Shown here piece by piece: positions 52,756-63,629 of a DNA stretch of 64,000 bases. Origin of the DNA: Tubiluchus corallicola (lineage: Eukaryota > Priapulida > Priapulimorpha > Priapulimorphida > Tubiluchidae); NCBI GenBank assembly GCA_030141605.1, contig JAQGDQ010000402.1:1-64000 (forward strand), in the 5' to 3' direction. The notes beneath the pieces were generated by a model, which was not told the DNA's origin, did not search any database, and was given only the letters and a program-made list of their open reading frames with translations. Numbering within the stretch: the first letter of the stretch is position 1; each line of letters opens with the position of its first letter. The translations under genes were made by a program, and so were the position numbers.

Positions 52756-55088
52756 GAGAAAGAGAGAGAGAGAGAGAGACAGAGAGAGAGAGAGAAAGAG
52801 AGAGAGTGAGAGAGAAAAAGAGAGAGAGAAAGAAAGAGAGTGAGTGAGTGAGAGAGAGAAAAAGAGAGAGAGAGAAAGAGAGAGTGAGAGAGAGAGAGAT
52901 AGATAGATAGATATGCAAATATTGCAAAGCTTTATGAGCAAAGATCTGTCAAAAAAATCTCTTCACCAACTATTATGTCGTAATCATTCCAAAATTTAAA
53001 GGTGTAGTTTATTTACAAAGTAATATAAACTTGGTGGTTACTAAAAAATTACAGTTTTAATAAACACTGTTAAAATCGATCATTTAATTCAATAGTTTAT
53101 CTTATAGTGATAACCACATAAGTGCACATTTCAAAATGGGAAACCGTTACATTTTTTCATGCCTCTTTTGGCCGTGTGTAGCTACTTACAAACCCTCTTC
53201 GCCACTGTATTTTGCCGATATGCCACCATCTTTATTGACGAACGCCTCAGAGGACTGTTTGCCGATTATAGCACATTCAACTACTCCTCCAGTTCCATTT
53301 CCAGATATCTGAATAGCCTGCAAAGAAAACGGTTTTCTGGTTTTAAACAACGCTAATTCTGCGTTTTGACAGGATATTGCAAAAAAGTTCAGTTTTTTTC
53401 AGTTTATTGTAAAAAAATCCTTTCAAAATAAGAAAAATGGCTTATAAAAAGAGAAAGTAACTAAGCGCATAGAAAATCTCTTCAGCTGCCAAGTAACATC
53501 CAAATATAGAAAATCAAAAGTAATGTAGATGTGGCGTAGGTCCGTGACTTCTGATTTAGTAAAAAGGTGATTATTAAATGGCGAAGTGATGGTTTTAGCC
53601 TACGAACGGGTGCATTCGGACGCAGGTTCAAATCCTGACTGGCTTTACACATTTCGAGACCATGTTTCAACATTCATTGAATAAGGCATTAACGTTTATT
53701 AGTTTTAGTGTTTAATATTTATCATGCATATTTATCTTTGGACTGTACTAGCGTGCTCCCTTACCACCCGGTAGGTCGTGGGTTCAACTCTCGACCGAGT
53801 TATGCCAAAGACTTGAAAAATGGTACTGCTGGTTCTTCGATCAAGCACGCGGGTTTATCGAAGTGACATGCGGGTAATAAAAATCGGGACCACCTTGGAA
53901 ATAAGTATTGAGCTTACTTAAGGGTTTATCCTTGGACTATGTCCTAAACGAAATTATTATTATTATAATCAATAAATTAATTAATTGTCTATAACCTTGT
54001 TATTCTTTTTTCTATCAAAAAATTAAATGATACAGTGTCTCCACAATATCTTTTTTCCAAATTTTTTTAAACGACTTTCCGAAAAAGTTAAATAGAAATT
54101 TTCAACTAAACCAGTTAAACATAGAAGAATACGTATTGCGAGAGTTAATTAGTCATGGTCAAGGTGTAAATACATGGGAACGAAGATGATGTTAAGAATA
54201 GAAAGAAGCAAGGAACGCATGCTTTTCTTTAGCGCAATAATGTATTACTAGAAATTAAGTGTTAACACAATACTTAGTGAGTTATTGCAGTTATCAGCAC
54301 AATTATGTACAACAATCTAAGAAAATCAGATTGACACGTTTCATGGAAGTTTACAATAAAGAAACTTTCGAAAATGGCAATTCATGTTCAAAATGAAAGT
54401 AGAAGAAAGAATAATCCTCTTGAGAGACATTGAAAATTTTAGAATGATAACGGACTTTCATCACTGGGTAATCAATGAGCAATGACAATAATCACATTAT
54501 TTTCGCATTTAGAATTAAAATTTCGCATTTAAAATTTCAAGACGCGCCCGGTAGCTAATTTTTGCAGAACTTATACGTGTTACCAAACACTAAATATTTT
54601 AAATACCATTGCATCATCCTTGCAATCGCCTTCTACAAATGGATGACATGGATTAAAGGAATATAGAAGACCATCAGGTCCTTTTAAGTCTGTCCACCTA
54701 AACAAAAGACAAAATTATAGTTAAATATTCATAATTATTCCCCTAATTGATATCACTTCGTTGAATTAAGCTGACATGCCTAGTAGCAGGAAATTGAAAT
54801 GAACTTGCCATAAACGGAACTTATATATTATTGTATTGGACTTTTGGAACTTGCTTAGTACAGAAGTGGAACATAATTTTGCCTCTAGTTGTTAATGAAT
54901 GGACGTTAAAATAAAAACTTTACACACCTGGCTGTTTTGTCAGTATGTCCAATGTCATTTAGATCAATCCAGCTGTAATTACTGAACTCGCATATGCACT
55001 GCTCTGTTCGTTGGCAGTCACTAGCAAGTAGTCCTAAAACTAACATCACCAACCATAACAAAATTAAAAACTTCTCTTGAATGTTCAT
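50059..55088 (-). CDS. M6PR: Gene B: cation-dependent mannose-6-phosphate-receptor-like protein, 7 exons
   Basis: Exons: 54928-55088, 54607-54697, 53190-53317, 52076-52163, 51022-51119, 50427-50553, 50059-50127; total 762 bases, 253 residues plus stop. Signal peptide ([16 protein letters not shown]) precedes an MRH domain: [52 protein letters not shown] and [10 protein letters not shown]. The transmembrane stretch and following [10 protein letters not shown]...[13 protein letters not shown] are strongly CD-MPR-like. The tail ends in TYEEM, a terminal YxxPhi-type signal, instead of the acidic dileucine of vertebrate CD-MPR. Family role: sorting of lysosomal enzymes between Golgi and endosomes. 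The pocket Arg and Tyr appear substituted, so that role is uncertain here. An AATAAA (minus strand) lies at 49955-49960, about 100 bases past the stop. Confidence 0.9.
50341..50402. repeat. (CCA)n(CAA)n trinucleotide repeat beside a gene B exon
   Basis: CCA then CAA repeats lie in intron 6 of gene B, only 24 bases past the exon 6 donor (50425-50426). On the transcript this is a (TTG)n(TGG)n run. Confidence 0.95.
52353..52471. repeat. (CT)n tract, gene B intron 3
   Basis: About 118 bases of near-pure TC/CT. It faces a longer GA tract 183 bases away in the same intron. Low-complexity frames through it are artefacts. Confidence 0.95.
52654..52912. repeat. (GA)n tract, gene B intron 3
   Basis: About 259 bases of GA with scattered AAA, GTGA and GATA interruptions. 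Complementary to the CT tract at 52353-52471, so the intron could fold back on itself. Confidence 0.95.
53570..53690 (+). mobile_element. tRNA-derived SINE-like head
   Basis: A-box-like TGGCGAAGTGATGG (53579-53592) and B-box GGTTCAAATCC (53625-53635) have pol III promoter spacing. The flanks do not pair into an acceptor stem, so this looks like a SINE head or tRNA pseudogene rather than a tRNA gene. In intron 2 of gene B. Confidence 0.45.
53738..53975 (+). mobile_element. tRNA-related SINE with (ATT)n tail
   Basis: TAGCGTGCTCCC and GGTCGTGGGTTCAACTCTCG (B-box region) are followed by ATGCCAAAGACTTGAAAAATGGTACTGCT and a tail ending AAATTATTATTATTATAAT. The central part resembles, from memory, the conserved core of the metazoan Nin-domain SINEs. 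In intron 2 of gene B. Confidence 0.6.
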
Positions 55089-56900
55089 AATCAGATTGTC
55101 ACAGTTTCACGCAAAGGGATCACTGTCTCTCTAAGAACAACATAAATCACCCATTCTGTTCCACTTTAATCTTCAACATGTGACTTAAACAAAAGGCTGT
55201 TTGATAGATTTACACTATGCAAACAGCAAAGTTCATTTGTTTATGGCAAAGAGTGAAAACCTCTAGAGTTTATAGGTGTGTAATACGTGCAACGGTGATC
55301 TCAGCTGCAAAATCCAAGCGCCACAACTCACAAGTAGCGAGGTTCGTAGCTGAATGAATGCTCGTGTTTTCATACGAGTGGTGTGTGTTTGTTACTAGAC
55401 GCCCCGGATTGTATCATTCGTAAATTTTATCTATTCACCTCCTAGAGGGAGAATGTAAATACATCCGAACATGGCTGAGACACCTCGACCGGTTCATTGG
55501 CTCATTTTAGAAGGATGTTCGCAGCAGTGAACCAGATTCCGTTCACGCCACAAACATCTCGTTGGGGTCCAACCGTTGAATGCTGAGTTCCGATTTGCAG
55601 TGTGCCGAAGTGCACAAAAACCAACCACGTTACAATACGTTATCAAATTGTAAGACTTTCATAGTTCTGAATTTACCATAACATTGGGGCGTGAAGAGAG
55701 GACATACCGTTAGTGTAGTTGATCTAGCGACGGTAGATCCAGAACTGTTGACTGAGTGTTACCGACGATACAACGAGATATTGACAGTCATGCGGTAATG
55801 GACGATAAGGGTTAAAAATGGTACATATTAACAAAAGTTAGACATGTTGTTACTGAACCAAGGAAACATAAATGACATAGCTTAACGTCCAAGCCACACA
55901 CGCGCGGATGTTGTGTAATGAGGATAAGTAGATGTTCAAGTTTTTACTAAAATTTGTCACAAAATATTTAAAAGATGCTGTTTAACCCCTGAATTGGCTT
56001 TAAGTCACGCAGTATTTTATGAGTTCATGTAAAGCTGACAGTGCCACGACTAGGCATTTTGCGATTTTTTGCAATTTCACAATTTTTGCATTTTGCTGAC
56101 AAAGCAAAGAATGTATACCTTGCGACATACAATGCATATTTAATGACTTGTATGTTCTAGGTTCATTTAAAAAAAAATTACTCCATGATAGCAACTGATT
56201 TAGTTTATTATTTTTGCTAAAAATGTATCTTCTCTGCTTCACTTCGAGAGGGCTAGCAAAAATGCTGTATGTTATTCAATTTTATCAGTATTTATAACGT
56301 ATCTCATTGCTTTGTATTTATAATTTTTGCTTAATTAACGTATTTAACGTAACTTAGATTTTATGGAAATATTGTACAATTTTATACTTCACACATTTTA
56401 CTTTCAGTAGTTACTTATTGTAACGGCTTAACTCATATGTATATAATTTTAGTATTTTAATAGGCTTTTTTACATAATCAATACCTGGTTTAGTTAACTG
56501 AATCATTTAACAGAAGTCAGGTATCACGACTCATATAATATCGTAAGTTCAGTTTCATTATGTTGCATATACGTTGCAGGATTGATTTTTGCTAAACTCC
56601 TTTGGAATTTTTGGGGAATAAAATCGTGTACACTTTTAAAAGAGCCAAGCAAAAAATAAACTCATATCGTATCACATATTTCACAAAACATTAATCTGCT
56701 TAAAAGAACAAGAAGTTCTAATTAATTAAGACTTATTGCAGTACATATTTAACATAAAACAAACGCACGACAAGTTATTACGTTATTATCATTTTATAGG
56801 CTTGTGCGATTTGACTCTCTTGAACCATCCTATCTCTTCTAGAAAGTCAATAAAGCATAGTAATATATAATAATAAAGTTATAGAACACGCTTTTCTTTT
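55089..56900. other. Intergenic gap between genes B and C: nothing recognised
   Basis: About 1.8 kb of mostly AT-rich sequence. No exon, RNA gene or named repeat seen. It should contain the gene B promoter and gene C 3' UTR, but no TATA box or clear poly(A) signal was found close to either coding end. Confidence 0.5.
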
Positions 56901-59900
56901 TCACACATCGTCGTACGTAGTTGAGGGCGGGACGAGTTTTGTTTTCTGCAGAGTGAACACAGTACCATCCTATAAAAACCGTGCAAATAGTTTATTGACG
57001 AAAGACACAAAATAATATACAATACAATTTACATGAAAAAAATCACACAACATACAAAGCATCCCAACACTTGTGTATAATCGTCATAATTATTAAAACA
57101 GTAAAAGAAACAGTAGAGACAAACGGTAAATAGTATTTGCATTTTACAAAAATAATTACAATAATGTGCTTTTGCTATCAATTGAATATGATTTTTTGCG
57201 ACTAGGACATTAATTTCGCTTTTTAAAACAGTCTGTAATATAGTTTGAAATTAAATTTACAAGTTCGCTTTCATTTCCATTCATCTGAAATGTAAATTTT
57301 TCCTGTATCCGTGAGATTAATAAAATTTGGGAAAATTTCATTGACATGAGAAAATAGGCTATGTCTTTATATTAGGCTATGTCTTTATATTTAATCATTA
57401 TAATAGTTACATTCAAGAATTAAATGCTTTTCATCATCAATTTTTTTATCTTTACAAAAATGGCATAGTCTGTTGATATACGAACGCGAAATACGACAAA
57501 GTGTTGCAAGCTTTAGTTAAAACCCTATCTAGAATTTGCTTGTAGGCTACTGGCCCGCAAATGTACATTTGCTTTTCTAAAAATCCGGCTTGTCATTGAA
57601 CGAATTTAGTTCTTACTGATCAAAAAAGTAATCTGTAAGTCTAGTCATTAAGTTTAGAAAAAAACTGAGCGCTATATATCTTGTTGAATACTAATTTGTA
57701 CAAAAAATAAAGTACTGAAAAAATAAATAATAAATATCCTTCTATTTATGGGTCACTCGCTTGCGATGTAACCTTTATAAACAGATTTGTTTCGCCAGTA
57801 TTGTATTAGTTTTCGTTCTCGTTGTTCGTGTAATGCAAAACTCTACAATTTACTCACTGTGAAGCGAACAGGGCGTCACCGTAATACTAAATTTTCACAA
57901 AAATTTGGATTCTGTGGCAACCGCTAACATCTTATCTTTTAACAGTATGTTTATTTTCACCATTTCAGGAGCAGAAAGGATTCCCCACACAATTTAAATA
58001 CAATAACCCTAACCCTGTTCCTTACTTTAATCCTACCCTAACCCAACACTAACCCTAACCCTGAACCAGCCTTAATTCCAAACCTAACCATAACCTTAAC
58101 TCCAACCTTAATTCTTTAATAAGGGGCGCTTTTTCATTAATATTGTGACGTCACTATAGCCCACTATTACAGAAAAATTGTTAAACAGACGGATAGGCAT
58201 CATCCGAAATACAACATGTTATAAACAGTTCGCATATTTTGCAAATATGTTTCAGCAAAACATAAGTGTGTACGTACTTGCGGCCGTAGCTCGCCTTTTA
58301 CAGTTTTGAAACGGGACTGTGGCTAATTCGACTAACAGAGCAGCCAAGAAGCTAAAAGTTTGCACCAGAATACTTTGTCATGGTAGCACTTCATTTAGTT
58401 TTGAAAAGGGACTGTGGCTAATTCGACTAACAGAGCAGCCAAGAAGCTGAAAGTTTGCACCAGAATACTTTGTCATGGTACCACTTCATATGTCGAAGTT
58501 AACGCAAATCGGGACAGAAAAATCTCAGTAAGTGAGTAACTCCATGCGTAATAACTAGAAAAGCATGAATTGTAAAAACTTTTTCCCCTGTGCAATCGCT
58601 GCCTGTCCTTGTAATTTCGATGAGCTAATTCAGTGCAACAATGAACACGACGCAGCAGTAAATTGCATTACTGAGCAAGCAGCAACAGGAGTAGAAGAAA
58701 AAGCCAGCATCAAAAACCTCCAACCACCAGAGTCAACAATAGTTAAGAACAACATTAACAATATTAAATATTTGAGTTTCTTACTTTAACAAGCCCTCGG
58801 GCCAACAACCAAAATTCAATGTTAGGAATGACTTCCACACCTTTTGCCTTCCGTATAAATCTCATATACAAAATACCTCCCAGTAAATACACAACGATCA
58901 GCAAGAAAAAACTGAAAACAAGAATAAAAAGTAAGATCAAATCCTTGTAGACACTAGGGCAACGCATCATATTAGGAATTTTATAGCCTATAAGAAAACG
59001 TTGTGAAGGGAACAAAACAAAGGTCATAGTTGTATGTTAACATTTATGTACTGGTAATGGCGTATAAATTATTCATGAACATTTCAGTTCCAAATTAAAC
59101 TTTGATGAACTTTTTCACGAAAAGTCCTGTACCTCAGTAATTGACAATTAGCAAACATCTTTAAAAACAAATTAATGTTATGCATGAAATTACTTAACTC
59201 ACATGCGTTGGCAATTGTAATGTTACATGATTTGTCTACACATATAGCTTGAAGTTTACTTACGTTATGCATAAAACGCTGCCAACACTTAAAGTCTTTG
59301 GAATAACAATAATTACTGGCAATGGTGGTGATTCAGTAGGCCTAATTGGGGAGTGCTGAGGGCAAACTCTTGTACTCTCAAGTTCAAACACCTGACGAAA
59401 AATTAAAAATTGCGATTATATTGGCAGATAATTAAAGCAGCCTAATGAAACCAAGCCAGTTATATCATACAGGCACAGGCTACACTATGTATAAAGTATG
59501 CACGTCATTGCTAAGTCGGCAACGTTAGTGGTTGAAGGTATACTATACTATAAACTGCTTAATCAAACCAGAATTCTGCATTATAGTTTCATGGAAGATG
59601 AAGTTTATCCAAGTTCAGTAGATAAAACCATAAATGGGTAGCTAAGTTACAAAATAAAAGTACTGTGGATTTTAACCACCAATAATGTTACCCACCCAAC
59701 TATCGTCAATAACTCAAACAATTTCCACGTAATGTAAAACTTTGCTTATTTGCGGTCTCACAACAACAACATTTTTAAGCCTATAACTTTATGGTTAAAA
59801 TACATGTTTGAAAACACTAAAACGGTTTCGCACACTCAAAAAATTTTTCGAACAACATCCGTTATCAGAAACGGAATACGACGAAGTGGCGCGTCCGCTG

Positions 59901-62858
59901 CCAACAGTGGCCTACGTCAGTTTACTAAACACGTGCGATACCTAATTCCCTCTAAATAATGCAATGCTTATGTACAATTATATAATATTTGTCAACGAAG
60001 CAGAGCTGCTTCTAATGTATAAGCTTGCAGTAATGGTGGTTAATATGCATAAAAATGGATGAAAATTACGTGTGGAAGTATCTTAGAATGTTTTCGACAA
60101 AAATTTATTACGCACAGTACGTACAATATTGGTATTACCCGGGAGGGGTCCCAGGACTTTCAAGTGGTCAGCTGTACCGGAGTCACCACAGGCCAGTATT
60201 ACTTCAGTTGAGCTGAAAACGTTAACCATTACTTAGAGATTTTAGACGTTAAAATAGTTATTCTAAGATATAAGTGCATACTTTTTACCTGCTGTTGCCA
60301 AACACTTCTTAAAACGTAATAATTGCTGCGTTAATCTCTAATCAGTTAAGTTATAGAAGTGAAATCACTGCCAAAAACTACATAACAGCGAGGTTTTACT
60401 TTCATTTTGTTGGAAGAATCGTTGTTTCGTTTCCAAGGTACAATGACTTTTAACAGGCCTTTGTCCTCAGTCAAACTAGCATAATTTAGCCCAATTTTTC
60501 CTTAGCATATTCTAACTTACAAGCCACCAGTCCCATTGTATTTTATTGTTACGTGATCATTTTTGGAATCGAAACTCTCTGTAGATTGCTGTCCTATAAC
60601 GATACAACTCCTGGTGCTATTCACTTCAGACGACTGCGCAGCCTGCAACGAAAGATACAGTATCTAAGCACATTGCGATAAGTATGAATCACTCTTTCGA
60701 ACAGTGAAATTTGAAATCAGCTACGACTTGCCCTTTGTCAAGCACTGCCTGCACATTTTGACAGCACATACTAGTTTTTCTGTTTAGGCTAACTGGAAAG
60801 GCAAAACCAAACCTTCTGAGAAGTTAGACTTATTTCAATGTTCGTAAAAAATGTTAAAGGATTTAGTAATAAAAGCGTGATGCGCGCCTCGTGTAGTTTG
60901 TCAAATGACTTTAAAGCCGCGATCATTTCGCGTTTGGGCGCTACCGTTTTGAATACCTGTTCCTCCACCAATTACGTCGGTCATCGACTGAAGAAAAACG
61001 TTGCACTGTCAGTTCCGTCAAAATATTGTTGCGGAGCCCTCCCCTGGGAGCTGCCAGGGGGGTCGAGGGACGCGAAGACGGCTGAGAAGTCAGCTTTCGT
61101 TGGCGCGCTTTGCATTCTACTAGGAAGAAGTGCAGAAGAAGAAAGGCAAAAGATAAATAATCAGGTTCAAACTACGCCGTACCTTCCCAAAACGCCAATC
61201 CTGTTAAGCACTGAAAAGAGCAACACGCATGGTGGACGTGAGAGCACGACAGAGACGTAGTAACCTACGTGCTCACCGCTTTTATAGCAAGTGACTTTGC
61301 GCATGCGCAAAGTCAACCTTGACTAAGCGTGCCCGCAACAATATAATAAGTTTTTATAAAAAAAAATAGACAAACAGCTAGTTTTGTGATATTTTTGCAT
61401 GAATACTTGTAAGTTGCAGAAGTATGAAATAGTTAAGCAGCGTGCGCTTATAGTTACAAAAATCCAGGATGCGCATACAAAAGTCACAAAGTCCACAAAA
61501 CTAAGTCATAGTTTTCGTGTGAACCACATTATATTGTCGTGTGAACCACATGTTACCAGCGCACTTGAAAATGTCTATACAGCTTCAGTATAAATTAACT
61601 TATGCATTTCAGACAATTTATCTAAACTTTCTAATTTTCAGTGATAACAGCAAAACACCCAACAGGCTAAGTCCTTTTCCTGAAACCAACGAAACAACGT
61701 TGCTCATGTTGGAGAACTTAAGTTCAGTTTGCCTAGTACATTCGAACTTTCTTCGTAACTATAAACGTAGAAACACGATGCTAATACATTGACTTTCACA
61801 CAGAAACACCCAATTTGAAAAAAACTAGAAACGTCTGGTAGTTATTAGATGCTTCTTGTTCCTGCTACCAATGTTAAGATTAGCTTATGTCACAGCGGTC
61901 TGTGGAGCTTTTGTTAGGACACTGAAAGTAGTGAAAAGTCGCCAAATAACGGATACGACTGAAAACAGCAATACCGTGATCACCTAATTAAACTTTTTTT
62001 AGGCCTGCACCTGCAGACAACCTGAGGGCAAACGAAAATATTATCAGTCATCGCTAAAGTGTTTTACGTACCACTGCATCTTTTCTGCAATCGCCTTCTA
62101 CAAATGGATGGCAAGAATTGTATGAATACAGAAAACCATCAGGTCCCTTCACATCTCTCCATCTAAGCAAAATGTAGATCACTTTACAATACTTAATTAA
62201 AATTGTAGGAAAGATTCTGACAATAATCTTTTGCAAAAGTGTTCCATCATTTTTATTGCTTCTACGTCGACTTTTTCTAGATTAAAAAGTTGAGAAAAAA
62301 TGGCCTACATCTCAGTTGCTCGTTGATTTTTTTAATTTTTATGATAATACCGGAGGAGAATGAAACAGCTTACAACCGATGAGCAATCAAAACTAAGAGA
62401 CATATAAATTATAAAACTATTTGTAGCGTGAAGCAATAAGCAGAAAGTTACTTCAATTAAGTTTCGAACTTTACTGTTACTTTAAAGTAAAGTGATATTA
62501 ATATCAAGTATCAACGCCATCAATGTCACAATAACGTGGGGAGAAAGTAATTACGTTGTAAAAAGAGAACCCATTATTCAAACTAAAATTTCTCGCTCTT
62601 TCTGCAGAACTCCACAAGCTGATTCGTTCTTCTGAGTGAACCAGTCTGTTTAGTCAGTATTTAGTATAGTTGCTATATTACCTGGTATTCTTAGTACTGT
62701 GTTATTAATGATATTTTGTGCTTTTATGTGTCTTTATTTTTAGTATATATATATGTATATATACATATTTAGTGTATATATGTATATCTTTATATATATT
62801 TATATATATTTTATGTGTCTTTATTTTTAGTATATATATATGTATACTATATTTATAG

Positions 62859-62892
<34 letters not shown>

Positions 62893-62957
62893 TATGTACT
62901 AAAAATAAAAGCACAAAATATCATTAATATATATAAAGATATACATATATATACTAA

Positions 62958-63000
<43 letters not shown>

Positions 63001-63629
63001 TTAAAATATTTAAAATTAGAATTAGAATATTCAATATTCAAAAATAGTTTACGTACTACGCCACCTCTTTATAGTGGCTACAATTAAAGAGTTTCTTGTT
63101 CGACGAATTGTTTTTAACTTTTAATAATTTTCAAGTTTTGAGTGAATACCACTTACCTTAATATCCGTTATTTAAGCTCTGACGACCAGAAATGAACGGG
63201 GTACGATTCATGTTGGTTTCTGAATTCGGGTGGTGTCATTACTCATTTTTTCTCCCTTCGTTAATTTGTTAATTTTAATTTCGATTTCGGACAATAATAA
63301 ATGAAAACTTTAAAAAACGCATTAAAAATGTCATATTAATTAGAATGTTAAAAAATGTTTATATCCACTTTCATGTATTTTATGTATAGCAAAACTGTCA
63401 TTTCATATTGAATTAAACTAAATTCATTAAATTAGGAATGAAAGAACAGTCAGAATTAAGCTTACCTCGGATTTTTGTCTATTTTTCCTAAAGAACTGAC
63501 ATCAATCCAACTACCATTACCGAATTCGCAAACGCACGGTTTCTTCTTTATGCAAACACTATCCAGAGATACGTTGACAATCAAAATTACTAACCATAAC
63601 ACAGTAAAATACTGTGTTTGGGTCTTCAT
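56901..63629 (-). CDS. M6PR: Gene C: cation-dependent mannose-6-phosphate-receptor-like protein, 7 exons
   Basis: Exons: 63466-63629, 62072-62162, 60521-60642, 60125-60212, 59264-59391, 58785-58911, 56901-56969; total 789 bases, 262 residues plus stop. Start ATG at 63627-63629, then signal peptide YFTVLWLVILIVNV. The MRH domain carries [45 protein letters not shown] and FELESTRVCP, followed by a Pro-rich linker. The membrane region TLSVGSVLCI-TFFLLIVVYLLGG and tail AKGVEVIPNIEFW line up almost residue for residue with CD-MPR. The tail ends in TTYDDV, a YxxPhi-like C terminus. It is close to gene B (same exon count, same phases, same C-terminal exon length of 69 bases). Likely an endosomal/Golgi sorting receptor or a derivative of one. 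Confidence 0.9.
57260..57560 (-). mobile_element. LINE fragment with C-terminal zinc-finger pattern
   Basis: A minus-strand frame (57391-57482) gives NRLCHFCKDKK...DDEKHLILECNYYND. This is the RxCxxC...DExHxLLxCxxY zinc-knuckle end of non-LTR retrotransposon proteins. A stop follows and GGCTATGTCTTTATATT is duplicated there. Inactive. In the last intron of gene C. Confidence 0.6.
57980..58115. repeat. CCCTAA-rich telomere-like tract
   Basis: Degenerate CCCTAACCCTAA copies begin right after TTCCCCACACAATTTAAATA. The same motif, in the opposite orientation, borders the TTAGGG tract of the foldback element at 6550-6656. Probably a diverged, longer member of that family. Confidence 0.65.
58303..58492. 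repeat. Two-copy 95-bp tandem duplication
   Basis: Copies at 58303-58397 and 58398-58492 start GTTTTGAAA and differ at only a few bases. No coding exon overlaps. In the last intron of gene C. Confidence 0.9.
61279..61315 (-). promoter_or_regulatory. Putative core promoter: NRF1-type palindrome plus TATA box
   Basis: On the minus strand a 24-base perfect palindrome (61292-61315) contains TGCGCATGCGCA, the canonical NRF1 site, and is followed 5 bases later by TATAAAAG (61279-61286). Initiation would be expected near 61250. A strong-Kozak ATG (CCACCATGC, 61228-61230) opens only an 8-codon frame. A pyrimidine-rich acceptor-like site lies about 110 bases further on. Sits in intron 2 of gene C, same strand, in a locally GC-richer stretch. 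Confidence 0.4.
62703..62998. repeat. TA-rich foldback repeat
   Basis: The left arm TTAATGATATTTTGTGCTTT (about 62705) plus TATTTTTAGTATATATA has its inverted copy at 62885-62940 (TACTAAAAATAAAAGCACAA onward). (TA)n runs fill the rest. Tyr/Ile-rich frames here are artefacts. In intron 1 of gene C. Confidence 0.8.

Noticed and set aside
52184-52941. Arg/Glu-rich and Ser/Leu-rich open frames
   Set aside because: They translate the CT and GA tracts within gene B intron 3.
53579-53651. Candidate tRNA gene from A- and B-box-like motifs
   Set aside because: Ends do not pair into an acceptor stem and no clean anticodon arm is visible; treated as a SINE head.
60838-61260. 140-codon plus-strand frame
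   Set aside because: No recognisable domain; it overlaps the putative minus-strand promoter and lies opposite gene C intron 2.
62705-63087. Tyr/Ile-rich open frames
   Set aside because: They translate TA repeats in gene C intron 1.
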